Part shown: positions 1-10,872 of the stretch, in pieces
Position numbering within the stretch: position 1 is the first letter of the stretch
Layout: the number at the start of each line of letters is the position of its first letter
Assembly: GCA_950295325.1 (NCBI GenBank)
Contig: OX485807.1
Span: 12,303,001-12,367,000 of the forward strand
Length of the DNA stretch: 64,000 nt
Source of the DNA: Polytrichum commune
Lineage: Eukaryota; Streptophyta; Polytrichopsida; Polytrichales; Polytrichaceae
Direction: 5' to 3'
Translations under genes and position numbers: made by a program
The notes under the pieces: generated by a model
Databases searched by the model: none
Told to the model about the DNA's origin: nothing
Seen by the model: the letters and a program-made list of their open reading frames with translations, nothing else

Positions 1-280
1 AACGGGTTTTCCGTTGGGACAAGCAAAAGAGGTGGTCTAGAAAAAATAGCAAGGGCCCATGTCAGAAAAATGCCGTTTTAATGATTTTTTGGGATTTTTT
101 TAATGATTTTTTTTCCAACTTAGTTAATGACTCCACTTTTTGGTGCATGGTCATTCTTCATGGTCCACATTTGGTTTACACCTAGTGAAGGGCCCATGAA
201 CCATGAAAACTAATATTTTAGTAACTCGGACCATGGAAGTCGTCCCATGAAGTCGTCTGGTCCATAGTGTAAACTGCCCC
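1..280 (-). mobile_element. PIF/Harbinger-like MITE, cut by the window edge (family K, copy 1)
   Basis: The right end reads GGTCCATAGTGTAAACTGCC then CC and is followed by TTA at 281-283. The whole stretch aligns in reverse complement with the complete element at 7996-8580: the same words for 'gcaccaagaggaatgaccat', 'cactaggtgtaaac' and 'caagggcccatg' occur in the same reversed order. The left end lies outside the window. The TTA target site and GGGGC..GTTTACAC terminus fit Tourist/PIF-Harbinger MITEs (inference from family knowledge). It is non-coding. Confidence 0.7.
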
Positions 281-283
281 TTA

Positions 284-2515
284 ACAACGGAAATTGCCCA
301 GCTCCTTTACGCGTTACACTTATTGTGACAATATCTTGGACCATACTATGAAGCTTTATGTTTCCACACTAAAAACATTGGGAATGACATGTTGGTGCAC
401 ACTATATATCAACCCACACTATTCAATATTAGAGGTTCAAATGTAGGTGATAGTATTCTTTTTTTCTGGATTGAAGATTATGTGAATTTGAAAAATCACG
501 ATTCTAGGGAGAGTCGGTGGGTGTATCGGTGTTGTTGGGGGGGGGGGTGACAAGTGTGACTATGAGTGCACATTGTTTTCATGTGTGGTGGTGTATATTG
601 CAGGCCCTGTTATAGGATTGTCCAACGTAACTCACATAATACATTTTTTCATATTGTTTACTATACGTTTTGGAATGTAAACCACGTGTTCAAACTACAC
701 AATTATAAACTGGGGATGGTAATGAGCCAAGTATCATAAAGTTGTCTTGTTTTGGACCATGGTCATGTTGATTTGGAGTTTGTTTTGTTCAAACCCATGG
801 TGTGAGGATCCACTTGTTGTACTAAAGAGTGATAGGAACAAGGGTGATCATATTTATTGTGGAAAACAGATCTTGAATTATTTTTCAGTAACTCCGTCTC
901 CCATCATATTTGCAACTACTTGACATTTGATGGTTTATTTGGGTGCAAACACATTGGGGGGGGGGGGCACACCTAGTGTAAAATGTTGTACATACATGCG
1001 ATATTTTACATGTTTTAGGGGGGGGGGGGAGGGTTTTATTATTTTTTGCCTACATTTTGAGGGCCCTTCAATTATGTCCTATTGGAATCCAAGTCTTTTG
1101 ATGGGCTGGTATCTTAATTGTAATTTTCGGAGCATTCATATCCATAATTGTATATTTATCTTAAGAAATGCCAAGAAAATGAAAGTAGGACTAGAAGTAA
1201 TCAAAATGTATTTCAAGATTCCAACACAAATTCACCCAAAAATCCCAACCTCTCTTGCCACCACCACAACACCCATTCGGAACTTACCAAAAGTTGTTTT
1301 AGGGTCTTTGTTTCAAAAACATCGATAACCACCATATTGTAATCTGACCGATCTACCATCGATTCCTGTTGTTTAAAAGAGAAAGAATAACAATCATATA
1401 AATTGGATGAAATTGCCAACTTTTGGATGAATATGTACAAAATTGGATGAAATGCATATACCCAACCATATTTGGCTTCGTGAATTCAATTTTAACATAC
1501 GTACTATGTGGTCTCTGTTCTATTTCTAAAAAAGAATCACATGGTGGGAAACATAGTGGACCTATTCTTTGGTGAGGAGCCCAGGCTAGAGCTCCCGGTC
1601 ACTTAAATGTTCTCCTCCTCCTAGGGTTTCCACTGCAACCCTAGTCTTTTGAATGGCGTTGTTGTGGAGTAGGTGGGTGATGCTTTGTTGATGGGCGAAT
1701 TCAACCCCTAAACGGCGGTTCACATTCCTCTACAATCATCTCCCTTCTGGTGCACTCCCAAAGTTTGTCCAATATTAGTCCAAATGTTTGTGAAGGTGGC
1801 CCTATATGATTAAGTGTCTTCCTTTGTGCATGTGTGTGAACATATGTAATTTTGGGTAGAGTGTGTATTTTATGATGAAGAAGGTTCCTTGCAAGAAGAT
1901 TGCACTAAATTCTCTACATGATCCATTAGGACCAAAGTGCCTTCTTCCGAAACTTGTTAAGTTCTTGATTCATTGTAAAGGGCAAAGCATACAAGGCCGA
2001 TTATGACGAATAATGACAAGCATATATCCGAATCATACGAGGACATTCATTAGACTAGGACTTGCATCCTTTAAAGATGGAGTTGTGTGAGTGTTTTTGT
2101 GAAGCAAGCGGGTGATACATTGCATAGTTTGAATGAGCCCAATAGGCTATGAATACTTGCAAAAAATAGTCTTTTGCTTCTATATGAAGCCAACTTCACA
2201 TCTATGAACATTGTAGTTTTGTTGGTGTGATCACCAACGACTCATAAGGGTAAAACATTTTATCAAGATTTGTTACGAGCCATTTGACCTGCTCAAATGT
2301 ATATTATGTTACATAACTGGTAGTTTCCTCTCCTTAACCATGAAACTTGGACTCGGGTTGATTGCCATTCAAGCTGACCCTGCTTGATACCCAAGACATA
2401 TACATGTTGTAAGTCGGAAAATAAGCTACATAAGTTAATATGGTGTGTAATGTTATGATGATTGTAGCCAAAGCTCCTCTGTTGAGATTTTGAAAGAAAA
2501 ATCATCTCTCCATAC
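284..2515. other. No recognised gene; poly-G tracts
   Basis: Two overlapping short frames at 927-1342 run through two poly-G tracts (956-967 and 1018-1029) and look like chance. A third G run lies at 537-547. I see no RNA gene, TIR pair or conserved protein motif here. The frame at 2293-2547 on the minus strand is also unsupported. Confidence 0.5.
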
Positions 2516-2517
2516 AC

Positions 2518-2622
2518 ACTACTAGAAAAGGTGGATCTACACAACACGCCAATCTAAAACAGAGTGTCTAGAATGGCACCATCCGATATCATTATGGACA
2601 CTTTGTGTTAGATTGACATGCC
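2518..2622 (+). mobile_element. Possible CACTA-type transposon terminus with subterminal hairpin
   Basis: The segment starts CACTACTAGAAAA, the usual TIR start of plant CACTA (CMC) elements. It is followed by an imperfect inverted repeat: the arm at about 2546-2568 (CAATCTAAAACAGAGTGTC) pairs with 2597-2618 (GACACTTTGTGTTAGATTG). Subterminal inverted repeats are typical of CACTA ends. I found no matching TTTTCTAGTAGTG end downstream, so this is a fragment, or a chance terminus next to an independent fold-back. Confidence 0.35.
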
Positions 2623-3299
2623 ACATAGACCCAACTTTCCGACTAGTGACACATCACAATCATCTACTTGTTCAATATTGTTTTTGGTTCTTGAGTTTGA
2701 AGACTTTCCTATTGGTTCATTCCAAAACATTATTTGGTCAAGAGGACATGTCATAAACCACAAACTTTTGGCATTTCAATTATCACTGTGAAGCCTTCTT
2801 TAACCAAGGGGAGTTTTAAATAGAAACCAACTAAGTGTGAGCACCTTTCACGAACTTTAACTTATATTGTATTCTAAGGGTGGGATTATATTATGGTATG
2901 GGTCCAAGAAACTTGGGTTCAAAACACCTTAAACTTCAGTCAAAATCACATGGTGTTGTAATTCAAATTTCAAACCACGTGCACTACATATATATATATA
3001 TTAGCACTCGTCCAAAATATATATTTCATCCAAAAACTCATTCATCCAGTCATCCATTCCTTCCCAAAAATATACTTGCAACAACGGACACCACCAATCC
3101 GTATGGTTAATATGGTATAAGATTCAAAGATTGAGCTACCCAAATTCTTTAAATAGGACTTGTTTTATTGAGATACTTTTGGAAGGATTTTGTTGTGAGG
3201 ATTTAGGGTTTCTCGAGATTGAGAATTGGAATTTGCAATTAAGGGGGGGGGGTGCTTTGTCAAGTTCCAACCATTGAGATTTGATGGGAAAGCGGTGTC

Positions 3300-3530
3300 A
3301 CATTGCACCATTTATGGTATTTACTATCACTTACTTTTTGAAGTTACATTGTGCTATGATTGTGTAGCTATAGATCTCATTTTTTACCAACAAAAGTCAA
3401 ATTGGTTGTTTGGACACCAAAAAACATCAACATCTTTACATGGTCAAAAAATTACATTAACAATAAATGTTATAGCAGTGTATAACTTCATATAATAAGT
3501 GACACTAACTACCATAAACGGCATAATAGT
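3300..3530. mobile_element. Diverged palindromic-TIR MITE, type A-like
   Basis: Inverted ends ACCATTTATGGTATTTACTA and the complement of TAACTACCATAAACGGCATA flank an interior that matches the type A elements (words 'ttttaccaacaaaagtcaaattggttgtttggac', split here only by divergence, and TCACTTACT next to each TIR). The ends are changed relative to the CACTAAATAT core, and I could not define a clean TA duplication. A frame at 3226-3495 overlaps it and is judged non-coding. Confidence 0.5.
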
Positions 3531-4269
3531 GTCATTGATTTTTTTATCCCTCAACCGAGATTCTAGTGCAAATAAGTCCAATAGGCTTGATTGATTCTAA
3601 AGTTTCTTTGATCTCAAACCCTAGTGCAAACCTACCCTAATATACATGTACATATCCAAGTATGTAATGCACAAAACCAAATGTAAACCTTTCTAGACCG
3701 TCTATGACTTTCACTCCTAGAGTTATGAAAATATTCACTTGTCTTCAGAAATAGCAAGTTCAACTCTCATCCCCCCCCCCCTCCCAACTTGATGTTACAC
3801 ACTTGGATTAGCTAATGTGTTGAAACTTATTCAATTATCATAAGTATACACATACACCAAGATGGACATGCCTAATTTGGTTACTTATCTTTAATCTCAC
3901 ACCTATATTTGAACCATCTCGTACTGATTGCATGTTTCATATTGTATAAGAAGTGAACTAATTAGAAGAAAAAAAAAAAAAAAAAAACCACTTAAGACCC
4001 ATGTACCTTATTTAAAACACATTTAAAACATGATAGGTGTGTGGACTATATGCAATGTCAATAAGTCATCATCCGATACATCATATGTTAGTTTTAAAAA
4101 ATCGGATGCGGTGTCGTGTGGGAACGGAGACATGGAATGCTCTCCCAGTTTTGTGTCACCTGTCAAGCTTTAGCAACCCATGACTCCCACGTGCATTCGA
4201 GGTTGCACTTGTGAGCAGCTTCTCTACTCTTTCTCTTTGTAGAACAATCATTTATTTTATATATAGCAT

Positions 4270-4575
4270 GGGTGCCTATTCCCAATCAAGGTCCTATCGG
4301 CAATCTATAGGGTACATGAAATTTCGATGAAGTTGGGCTGGAATTTCATTTCGATCAGAAGGTTGGAACTTCATTTCGATCAGGTTGGGACTGAATTTCG
4401 ATCAAACTGGAATCAATAATGAAATGACACATGTCTTGGTTTCTAATGCTAAGATGAGGATGAACGAGCGGTTAAAATGAGCAGCTATCGCAAACTCTAG
4501 ACATTGGTAATATGTTTGAGCCACCTTTTGGCTTCAAAGTCCCCAACAATTTCAACTTAAGAAATAAAATTACAA
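4270..4575 (+). repeat. Dispersed repeat H, plus-strand copy
   Basis: The stretch is repeated in reverse complement at about 27650-27905: shared words include 'ggcaatctatagg', 'gaatttcgatcaa', 'gacacatgtc', 'ctctagacattggtaatatg' and 'ttttggcttcaaa'. Inside it, a short motif (TTTCGATCAG with GGTTGGAACTTCA) recurs about three times in tandem. The class is unknown; no TIR or coding capacity was seen. Confidence 0.6.
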
Positions 4576-4872
4576 AAAAATGTCTAGTCCTCCTACAATT
4601 TTTTACACCGCCCTATACTTCTCTAGATTTGACGCAAAAACCCTCCAAGTGATTGGTTATGGGCGCCTCTATTCTAGTGGGAAACATGGTCCCAAGCAAC
4701 ACACACAACTCCAAACAATATGCTTGTACGATGCATGAAGAGTTTAGGTGTGATTGTGACCTTGTTTTTTTTTTAGTGCATCATGTCTCAAGGCAAGTCA
4801 TGCATCCATTTGGGTGGTTGGCCTGCTTTAGCCCTTATCTTTCGTGATGTCCAATGCAAAGTGAGCTAACTA

Positions 4873-5091
4873 CACTAAATATGATATTTAGTGTCATTTC
4901 CTATTTTTGGAGTTATGCATCACTATAATTGTTTACTATACATCTAATTTTTTTACCAACCAAGGTCGAATTGGTTGTTTGGACTTATAGGACATTAACA
5001 TATGTACTTGATAAGAAACTGCTTAAATAATAAGAAGGTATAAGAATGTGTAACTCCGAATAGTAATGGACACTAAATATCATATTCAGTG
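4873..5091. mobile_element. Palindromic-TIR MITE, type A, 219 bp
   Basis: The left end is CACTAAATAT-G-ATATTTAGTG followed by TCA; the right end is the inverted copy with one change (ATATTCAGTG). TA precedes (4871-4872) and follows (5092-5093). The interior shares words with the copies at 31576-31791 and 35332-35530 (GTTGTTTGGAC, GTGTAACTCCGAATAGTAA). Each TIR is itself nearly self-complementary. It is non-coding. Confidence 0.85.
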
Positions 5092-5140
5092 TAGTTATTG
5101 TTTCTCCTAACTTCAGGCCCAAGCTAACCATTTTCAAAGA

Positions 5141-5190
5141 AAGGGATTTCTCGTATACGACCGTACCTCTCATCCATCCAACATAAAAAC
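5141..5190 (+). mobile_element. Half of an E-family MITE end
   Basis: The segment GTACCTCTCATCCATCCAAC followed by ATAAAAACTTAACCC matches the TIR of family E (full example 29217-29432). No partner end was found nearby, so it is a solo or broken end. Similar fragments lie at about 14650-14700 (complement) and 45008-45040. Confidence 0.5.
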
Positions 5191-5323
5191 TTAACCCTTT
5201 TAAGGTTGTGGTTGATTTCCTCTCTGCACCATTCCCTTGAACCTATACAACTTGACAATCATCTCTTGCCAAATTTTGCATAGTGATGAACTTTCTCATG
5301 CATTACAACATACCATACGTTAA

Positions 5324-6271
5324 GGGCAGCTTCGGCGCTCTCTTGCCGAATAATTATTAAAAGTAAAAAAACAGTGTTCGGCGGGAAAAAAAAAATTACT
5401 AAAAATTTCGGCATTTTAAATAGTTTAATAATGCAATTTCGGCATACATCCAAGAAGTTATTACCTAACGGTAAACAAGAATGTTTATTCACGATTTCAC
5501 AATTTGTGTGAAGAGTTTTACTACAGATATAAATCTTTCACGATTTTATGAAGAGCTGAGAATGCTCTGTGCTTTATACAAGTAGAGTGGAGTTGTGTTC
5601 AACAATGCATATGGGATATGTAAAGTTTGAGGTGAAGCACCTAGTTAGACTTCATTTTTATAACACGCATAACTTTTGCATAGAGTCTTCAAATGACATA
5701 AAATTTGTTGGAGGTGAAAGATTACTTGATTTCTAAACTTTTCTTAGAGCAACAAAATTCCAAAAAAGTTGATCTTCTATGCACAAATGAGCTCCGAAAA
5801 ACTGTTATGAACGCATTTTAATTTTTTGATCTTTACACGGCTGCAATGTTTTGTCCATATCTTTTGCATAAAGATTTATTTTGACACAAAACTTGTTGGG
5901 GGTGGAAGATTACTTGATTTCTCAACTTTTGTTAGTTGGACAAAATTCTATAAAACTTCATCTTCTATGCTCAATTGGACTCCAAAAAATTGTGTACAAC
6001 ACATTTGAAAAGCCTCACTTAGAGTCTTGCTACTTCTTAACCCATATTCTTTGTGGACTAATGTAAGTGAGCTTGATTACAAAAGGAGCACCTTCTCTCC
6101 ATCAGAATTCATATATGCTTCCAGTGTAAGTAAAATTCTAGTGAGAAGTTAAAATTTCTTACTTTTCGGCAATTTTGAAAATTAATTAATTTTATATTCG
6201 GCAAAAAATGTCAATAATTTTCCAAAATTTTCGGCGTCTATTTTTAGAAGTATTTTGTGCCGAAGCTGCCC
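5324..6271. mobile_element. TTAA-flanked TIR element with satellite-like interior (family M)
   Basis: The ends are GGGCAGCTTCGGC and its inverted copy GCCGAAGCTGCCC; the inverted similarity extends inward with further TTCGG/CCGAA words. The flanking bases are TTAA on both sides (5320-5323 and 6272-6275). TTAA with symmetrical ends suggests a piggyBac-type target; a TTA target of a Harbinger element with asymmetrical ends is the alternative. The 948-bp body has no recognisable transposase. It contains two direct repeats of a monomer with 188-bp period (5721 and 5909 begin the same ATTACTTGAT word), resembling plant satellite monomers. Confidence 0.7.
5620..6010 (+). repeat. Two tandem satellite-like monomers, period 188 bp
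   Basis: The words TTGTTGGAGGTGAAAGATTA and TTGTTGGGGGTGGAAGATTA, each followed by CTTGATTTCT, lie 188 bp apart, with 'ttttgcata' upstream and 'catcttctatgc' downstream of each. A third related monomer lies at about 26880-27120 on the other strand. The phrase pattern (cataacttttgcat, aaatttgttggaggtgaaag) resembles plant satellite monomers as I remember them. Confidence 0.6.
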
Positions 6272-6357
6272 TTAATGTACAGTACTCCAATCTTTAAAAA
6301 TGAGAATAGTGTTTTGATCATTAGAAGTTCACCGTTAGTAGTAATAACACTAAATAT

Positions 6358-7440
6358 GGTATTCGGTGCCACCGATTCTAATCGTCTTCTCCATACTAAT
6401 TGTAAATTGCGGTGTAGAGTCACCAACACCAAATGTTAACCCAACATAATTTGTCATTCCTTGTAAATGGGTTTGGGGATTATAGATTTACATTGCTGCA
6501 ATTACTGTCACTTACTAAGTGATTTTTCATCCAAATGTCAATCATCCATGACGATATTTCAATATGTAAATGTTAGGGTGTAAAATATATCAACTTTGTT
6601 TCAACGATTGGCATGGATTTCACAAATTTTCGCTCTCATAATTTCATGTACTAGCCAATTTGGTTCTTAGTCCACAATTTATGAGTTTACAAAGCTGAGT
6701 TGTGAATAGAAGAATGAAGTTGGAATATGAGTTTATGAATCGTTATGATGATCCAACATTCTCAAATCTAGGAGCTTCCCCATTGTCATTTGTATCTCGA
6801 CACCCTTGAGAAGAAATACTTGAAGCAACATCTCCATGCTCAACATTTGCAATAGGAAACAAATCTGCACTATCCATAAATTGGCCGAGAGTCTTATTGT
6901 CCTTTATAGAACCACCTTCTACATAATGAGCTTCTTTCTCACTAGAGTCCGTTATAGGAGCGGCTTGTACATGCAACTCTAAATCAAGTATTACACCACT
7001 ATCAACCTTTGTTTCATCACCCCCCCCCCCCCCATAGAACACGAGCTTTTCACTCTTGATTTTGGAGACAAGTCAAACTCAAGGATACCAAATCCATGGC
7101 GTTCCTTAAGATCTTCATAATCTCCAAGAAATGTCAACTTTGACGGTGGTTGAATCATATGATGAAACCCTATGAACCCGTCCTTTAACACTTTGAAATT
7201 TGGATTGTAACCCTCAACCAAACCTTACAAGCAAACTCTCGAGCACGTTGTGAAAGGAGGAGTCATTAGGACGGAGATAGCGCAACCTAGAGAAGAGTGG
7301 GGAACGGATGTAGGGTTTTGAGCAATGGATGAACATAAAGTTATCATCCATCAACCATGACAATATTTGTTGACTCATTCACAAGAATTGTCATCCGAGT
7401 GACATAAAATACCATACAACACCAAATTTCATATTTAGTG
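6358..7440. mobile_element. Palindromic-TIR element, type B, long form of 1083 bp
   Basis: The left end CACTAAATAT-G-GTATTCGGTG and the right end ATTTCATATTTAGTG followed by TA (7441-7442) enclose the same terminal 200 and 130 bp as the 356-bp type B copy at 28599-28954. The central 740 bp or so is absent from the short copy, so the short copies look like deletion derivatives of a form like this. The left flank (AA) does not match the right TA. The centre carries a minus-strand reading frame described separately. Confidence 0.75.
6743..7221 (-). pseudogene. Reading frame inside the long type B element, interrupted at a poly-G tract
   Basis: Two overlapping minus-strand frames meet at a 14-base G tract (7020-7033 on the plus strand shows C). 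The upstream frame has NPNFKVLKDGFIGFHHMIQP, then FLGDYEDLKERHGFGILEFD; the downstream frame has VDSGVILDLELHVQAAPI and a Ser/Asn/Asp-rich acidic tail ending ENVGSS before a stop. Together they read as one protein of about 160 residues split by slippage in the G tract. The composition looks coding, but I recognise no family; it does not look like a transposase I know, so it may be a captured host fragment. A short or misread G tract is an equally good explanation of the split. Confidence 0.45.
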
Positions 7441-7442
7441 TA

Positions 7443-7992
7443 GTTTTGTGGCATGTCATGCATTGAACACCAAGTTCTAGGAAGTTTGGTAATTGTGAAA
7501 CCAAACGGAAATCCCAAAGAGGTGAACTTATGATGTCTTAACCACTTTGCTTTGTCAAATTTAGACTCACTTGCATGCCATGTCAACTTCTTCACACGAA
7601 TCAACCAAGAAGTGCACGACACGTGGCACCTCACCCAACATAACAAATTTCTTTGTGCCGAATATGAGAAGGCGCCTTCCATAGTACCCCTAGTATTGTT
7701 GACCCGTGGGTGAACCAAACAAACACTTGATCATGTGCACCAACTTCATCATGGCTCCACACTTTATTGAAGAACCTAAATCACTTCCTTGCCTCCTGCA
7801 AAGCTTGGACATGAAACGTGTGGGAGCTTCAAAGGAAGGACGAGGCAATGAAGGTGGCCTATGAGGACAGCCATAGCAGGCCCTCGACTACGATAAGGTA
7901 GACGTGCCTAATTCCAACATGGCAACAATTTGGACACTTATATGTGGCGGGTATATGGTTATCATAGTAGGTGTGGATCTAAGAACGGACAT
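7443..7992. other. No recognised gene between two transposons
   Basis: A 124-codon minus-strand frame at 7344-7718 runs across the right end of the neighbouring type B element, so it is unlikely to be a real gene. The remainder shows no motif I recognise. Confidence 0.5.
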
Positions 7993-7995
7993 TTA

Positions 7996-8580
7996 GGGCC
8001 GGTTTACATCATGGACCATGAAGTTGGACCATAGAAAATGGTCTTTTCTCATGGTCCAACTTTCAGGGTCCGATGGTCTTGAAAAATCGATTTATCAAGC
8101 CTTTGGGCCCCTCACTAGGTGTAAACTACATGTGCACCAAGAGGAATGACCATGCACCAAGAGGAATGACCATGCACCAAAAATTGAATGTGTTGATTCT
8201 TTAATAAATGCCCATAAAGAGCAGTTTTGCAAATAATTCAAGTTTGACCATTCTCCTGTCTTCGTCCTCTCTTCCCCCAAACAAAAAGAAAGAAAGAAAA
8301 GATCATTAAAAGATCATTATAACCACATTTCTTTGCCATGGGCCCTTGCCTTTTTCTACTAGAGCACCTCTTCTGCCTCTCCCACCGCAACACCTATTGG
8401 ACCATGTATGTGGATAATGTAGGCCTTAAAATATGTCTTTTGGGGATCTTGAACTCCATGATCAATTTGACATTTTTTTCCTTGGTGTAAACCGAAGTGG
8501 TCCCAAAACGAGTTCAACAACCAATCACAAATTTTACACGGCCTTGGGATGACTTCACGGTCCATGGTGTAAACAACCCC
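7996..8580. mobile_element. PIF/Harbinger-like MITE, 585 bp, complete (family K, copy 2)
   Basis: The left TIR GGGCCGGTTTACATCATGGA pairs with the right end CCATGGTGTAAACAACCCC. TTA stands on both sides (7993-7995 and 8581-8583), the target duplication of Tourist/PIF-Harbinger MITEs. The interior includes a 19-bp tandem duplication (8143-8180, unit CACCAAGAGGAATGACCAT). The short frames within it are not conserved between copies and are judged non-coding. Confidence 0.85.
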
Positions 8581-8583
8581 TTA

Positions 8584-10562
8584 GAAGACGTGTGTTTAAA
8601 AGAGGTTGGGCTATGTGTTCAATACATGCTAGCTATTATAGGTTTAACATTCACAATAATTGGGAGAACCTATATGACCATTCAATGAGGACAAGCATGC
8701 TCAATTTGAGTATGAATAGGATATTCAAATGAGCTGCTGAAACTCTGACGCAACTGGCTATGGACCCTGTGTGGATTTGCTAACCATCTACTATTGATTG
8801 TGTGTTGTAACAAACATATTCATAAAAAAAACATTAACATATATGATCTTGGTAGATTAGGGGAGTGTAGTAGTTGGGATATTGTCATAGGTTCTTCTAC
8901 CCTTAATATAGCTTTTTTATATCACTAGTTGTAAATCTAGGGGTGCACCTTTCATAACATGTACGAGTATATGCGAGTGCATGAAAGGGGTATTAATTTG
9001 AACTTTTCCATACTACATATACATATGCTACACAAATTATGATGCGTAGTTTTTCACATGTATGGAGGACTTATAGAAGATATACAACATTTGTACTTGT
9101 ATCGTAGGGTCACTTATTGAGACTCATTCATTTGGATTATGAAGGAGGATGAGGAGTGTGATTATGATCACACATTGAAGATTGTAGTATTGGAGAAGAC
9201 AATTCAAACATGGGGATTGACTTATGTTGGTATCAAAAAGGAACCAACAATAAGCGGTCTTACAATCTTATGATCTTATGCATCAAATGATGGTAGATTT
9301 AGGAACATTAATTGCATTAGCTTCTATGACGTATATTGTAGACTTAGATGTTTATGAGTTACATCCAGGGGATGAAAAAGTCTTCAACAACTTTATTAAC
9401 AAATGCTTACATTATCCATTTGGCATGGGTTCATTATTATTCAAAAGTATATTTGTATACTTATGTTAATGACTATATGTGAATGTAAAATGTTTTACAT
9501 ACACATATTGTCACTTCTATTTTTATCATTAGAATTGTACGTGTATTGCTTGATTTTACCCAAACGAATTGATATACATGGGGGGTTTAAGAGTCTATTG
9601 TGATCGCATGTGGTTCTTGGTTTTTAATGAAAGGGGCACCCCCATGGTCTTAACTGTACAAGTTATTTCTAACGGTGTCAGGAGATGCCAATCAATGATG
9701 ATTTTTGCACTCTATTGTTTAGGTTTTGGGATGCACTTGAAATTTTAATTTAATGTTTGTAGATGTGTTACGATTTTGATCAAATTCGATACATATTTTG
9801 ATGCGAATTCCTATTTTATTGGCATAAAAACTACAAATTGAAGAACTTTCAATATTTCATCTTTGTAATATACTACACCAACGACAAAACTTCAATAACC
9901 AAATTGGTTGACATTTACTTATCCATGTAGCTCCCTACAAAAGTAAGCACATAACCATAAGTTGTTGGTGGAAAAACACATGTGTACAAGCTTTTGATGA
10001 TATTAGCATATTGGTCAAAAGTCAAAGGTAGAATAGTGGTTTTAGAATTTTAAAATCACATGCATAGCATACCACCACATCACTCAATAGGATTGACTCA
10101 TTGGTCCCTCAAATTTCGTCATAACAATGTGACATTATCCAATCAATTTCATCAGTAGGAATATATGCCAATGAAATCCTCATCAATGCATTAAGTGTTT
10201 GCAATGCCGAACTATCTCATAGATGACTATTGATCAAAGTTTTTTTAAGGAGAAACCTCTCTCAAGCATTGTTCTATTAGAATCAATTCTAAAGGGAAAT
10301 GTGAAATCAAGTTTGGAATCCAAAGCTTTTTTTTAACTTTATGGTACATAAGAATGTCTCCTCACATTTATATGTCACATAGGTTTGATCTCTCTAACTT
10401 CACCATCTCTATTTTCCGTTAAACTGTGCATTAGTCCAGAAAATTTCTATGCTCATGACAACATGACATGAGAGCAAGGATAAGAATCAAGTTGGATACC
10501 CTATTGTTTCCCACCAAGTGAAGTGATTTTGAGATCTAGGCTATGGCTCTATTCTCCATATT
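8584..10562. other. Anonymous sequence with a low-copy dispersed repeat
   Basis: The part 8590-8780 resembles 46440-46560 and, in reverse complement, 38270-38380 (shared words AACCTATATGACCATTCAAT, ATAATTG, GTGTTTAAAAGAG). The frame at 9278-9469 (63 codons) is unremarkable. No TIRs or conserved protein motifs were seen in 8800-10560. Confidence 0.45.
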
Positions 10563-10566
10563 GCTA

Positions 10567-10870
10567 TACTAAATATGATATTTAGTGTTTGATTAAATTT
10601 AATGTTGTTACCACCTTACCATGCTCAACACTAATTTTAAATTCCTTGACAAATAGTGTTAGAATATATTCTAGAAGATATGTTATCATTGTTATTTCTT
10701 TTTTTCATATCTTACTAACATTATATTCAAAAATGTAACTTCCACATATTATCCTAGTTGATATTTAGTGTTTGAGTTTACAATTAATGTTACTTACTTT
10801 CATAGGGTTATTGACATTTAGTGTATGTGTTCGTATTTAGTGTATCAAACACTAAATATCATATTTAGTG
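10567..10870. mobile_element. Palindromic-TIR MITE, type C, 304 bp
   Basis: The left end is TACTAAATAT-G-ATATTTAGTG, the right end CACTAAATAT-C-ATATTTAGTG. TA flanks both sides (10565-10566 and 10871-10872). The interior is shared with 31099-31420 (TTGATTAAATTTAATGTTGT, CATAGGGTTATTGACATTTA) and is unrelated to types A and B. Extra internal TTTAGTGT words lie near the right end. It is non-coding. Confidence 0.85.
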
Positions 10871-10872
10871 TA

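Noticed and set aside
9228-9245. TTGGTATCAAAAAGG and, at 22960, GTGGTATCAAAATG as retrotransposon primer-binding sites
   Set aside because: Both depart from the initiator-Met tRNA complement after TGGTATCA, and no LTR lies immediately upstream of either.
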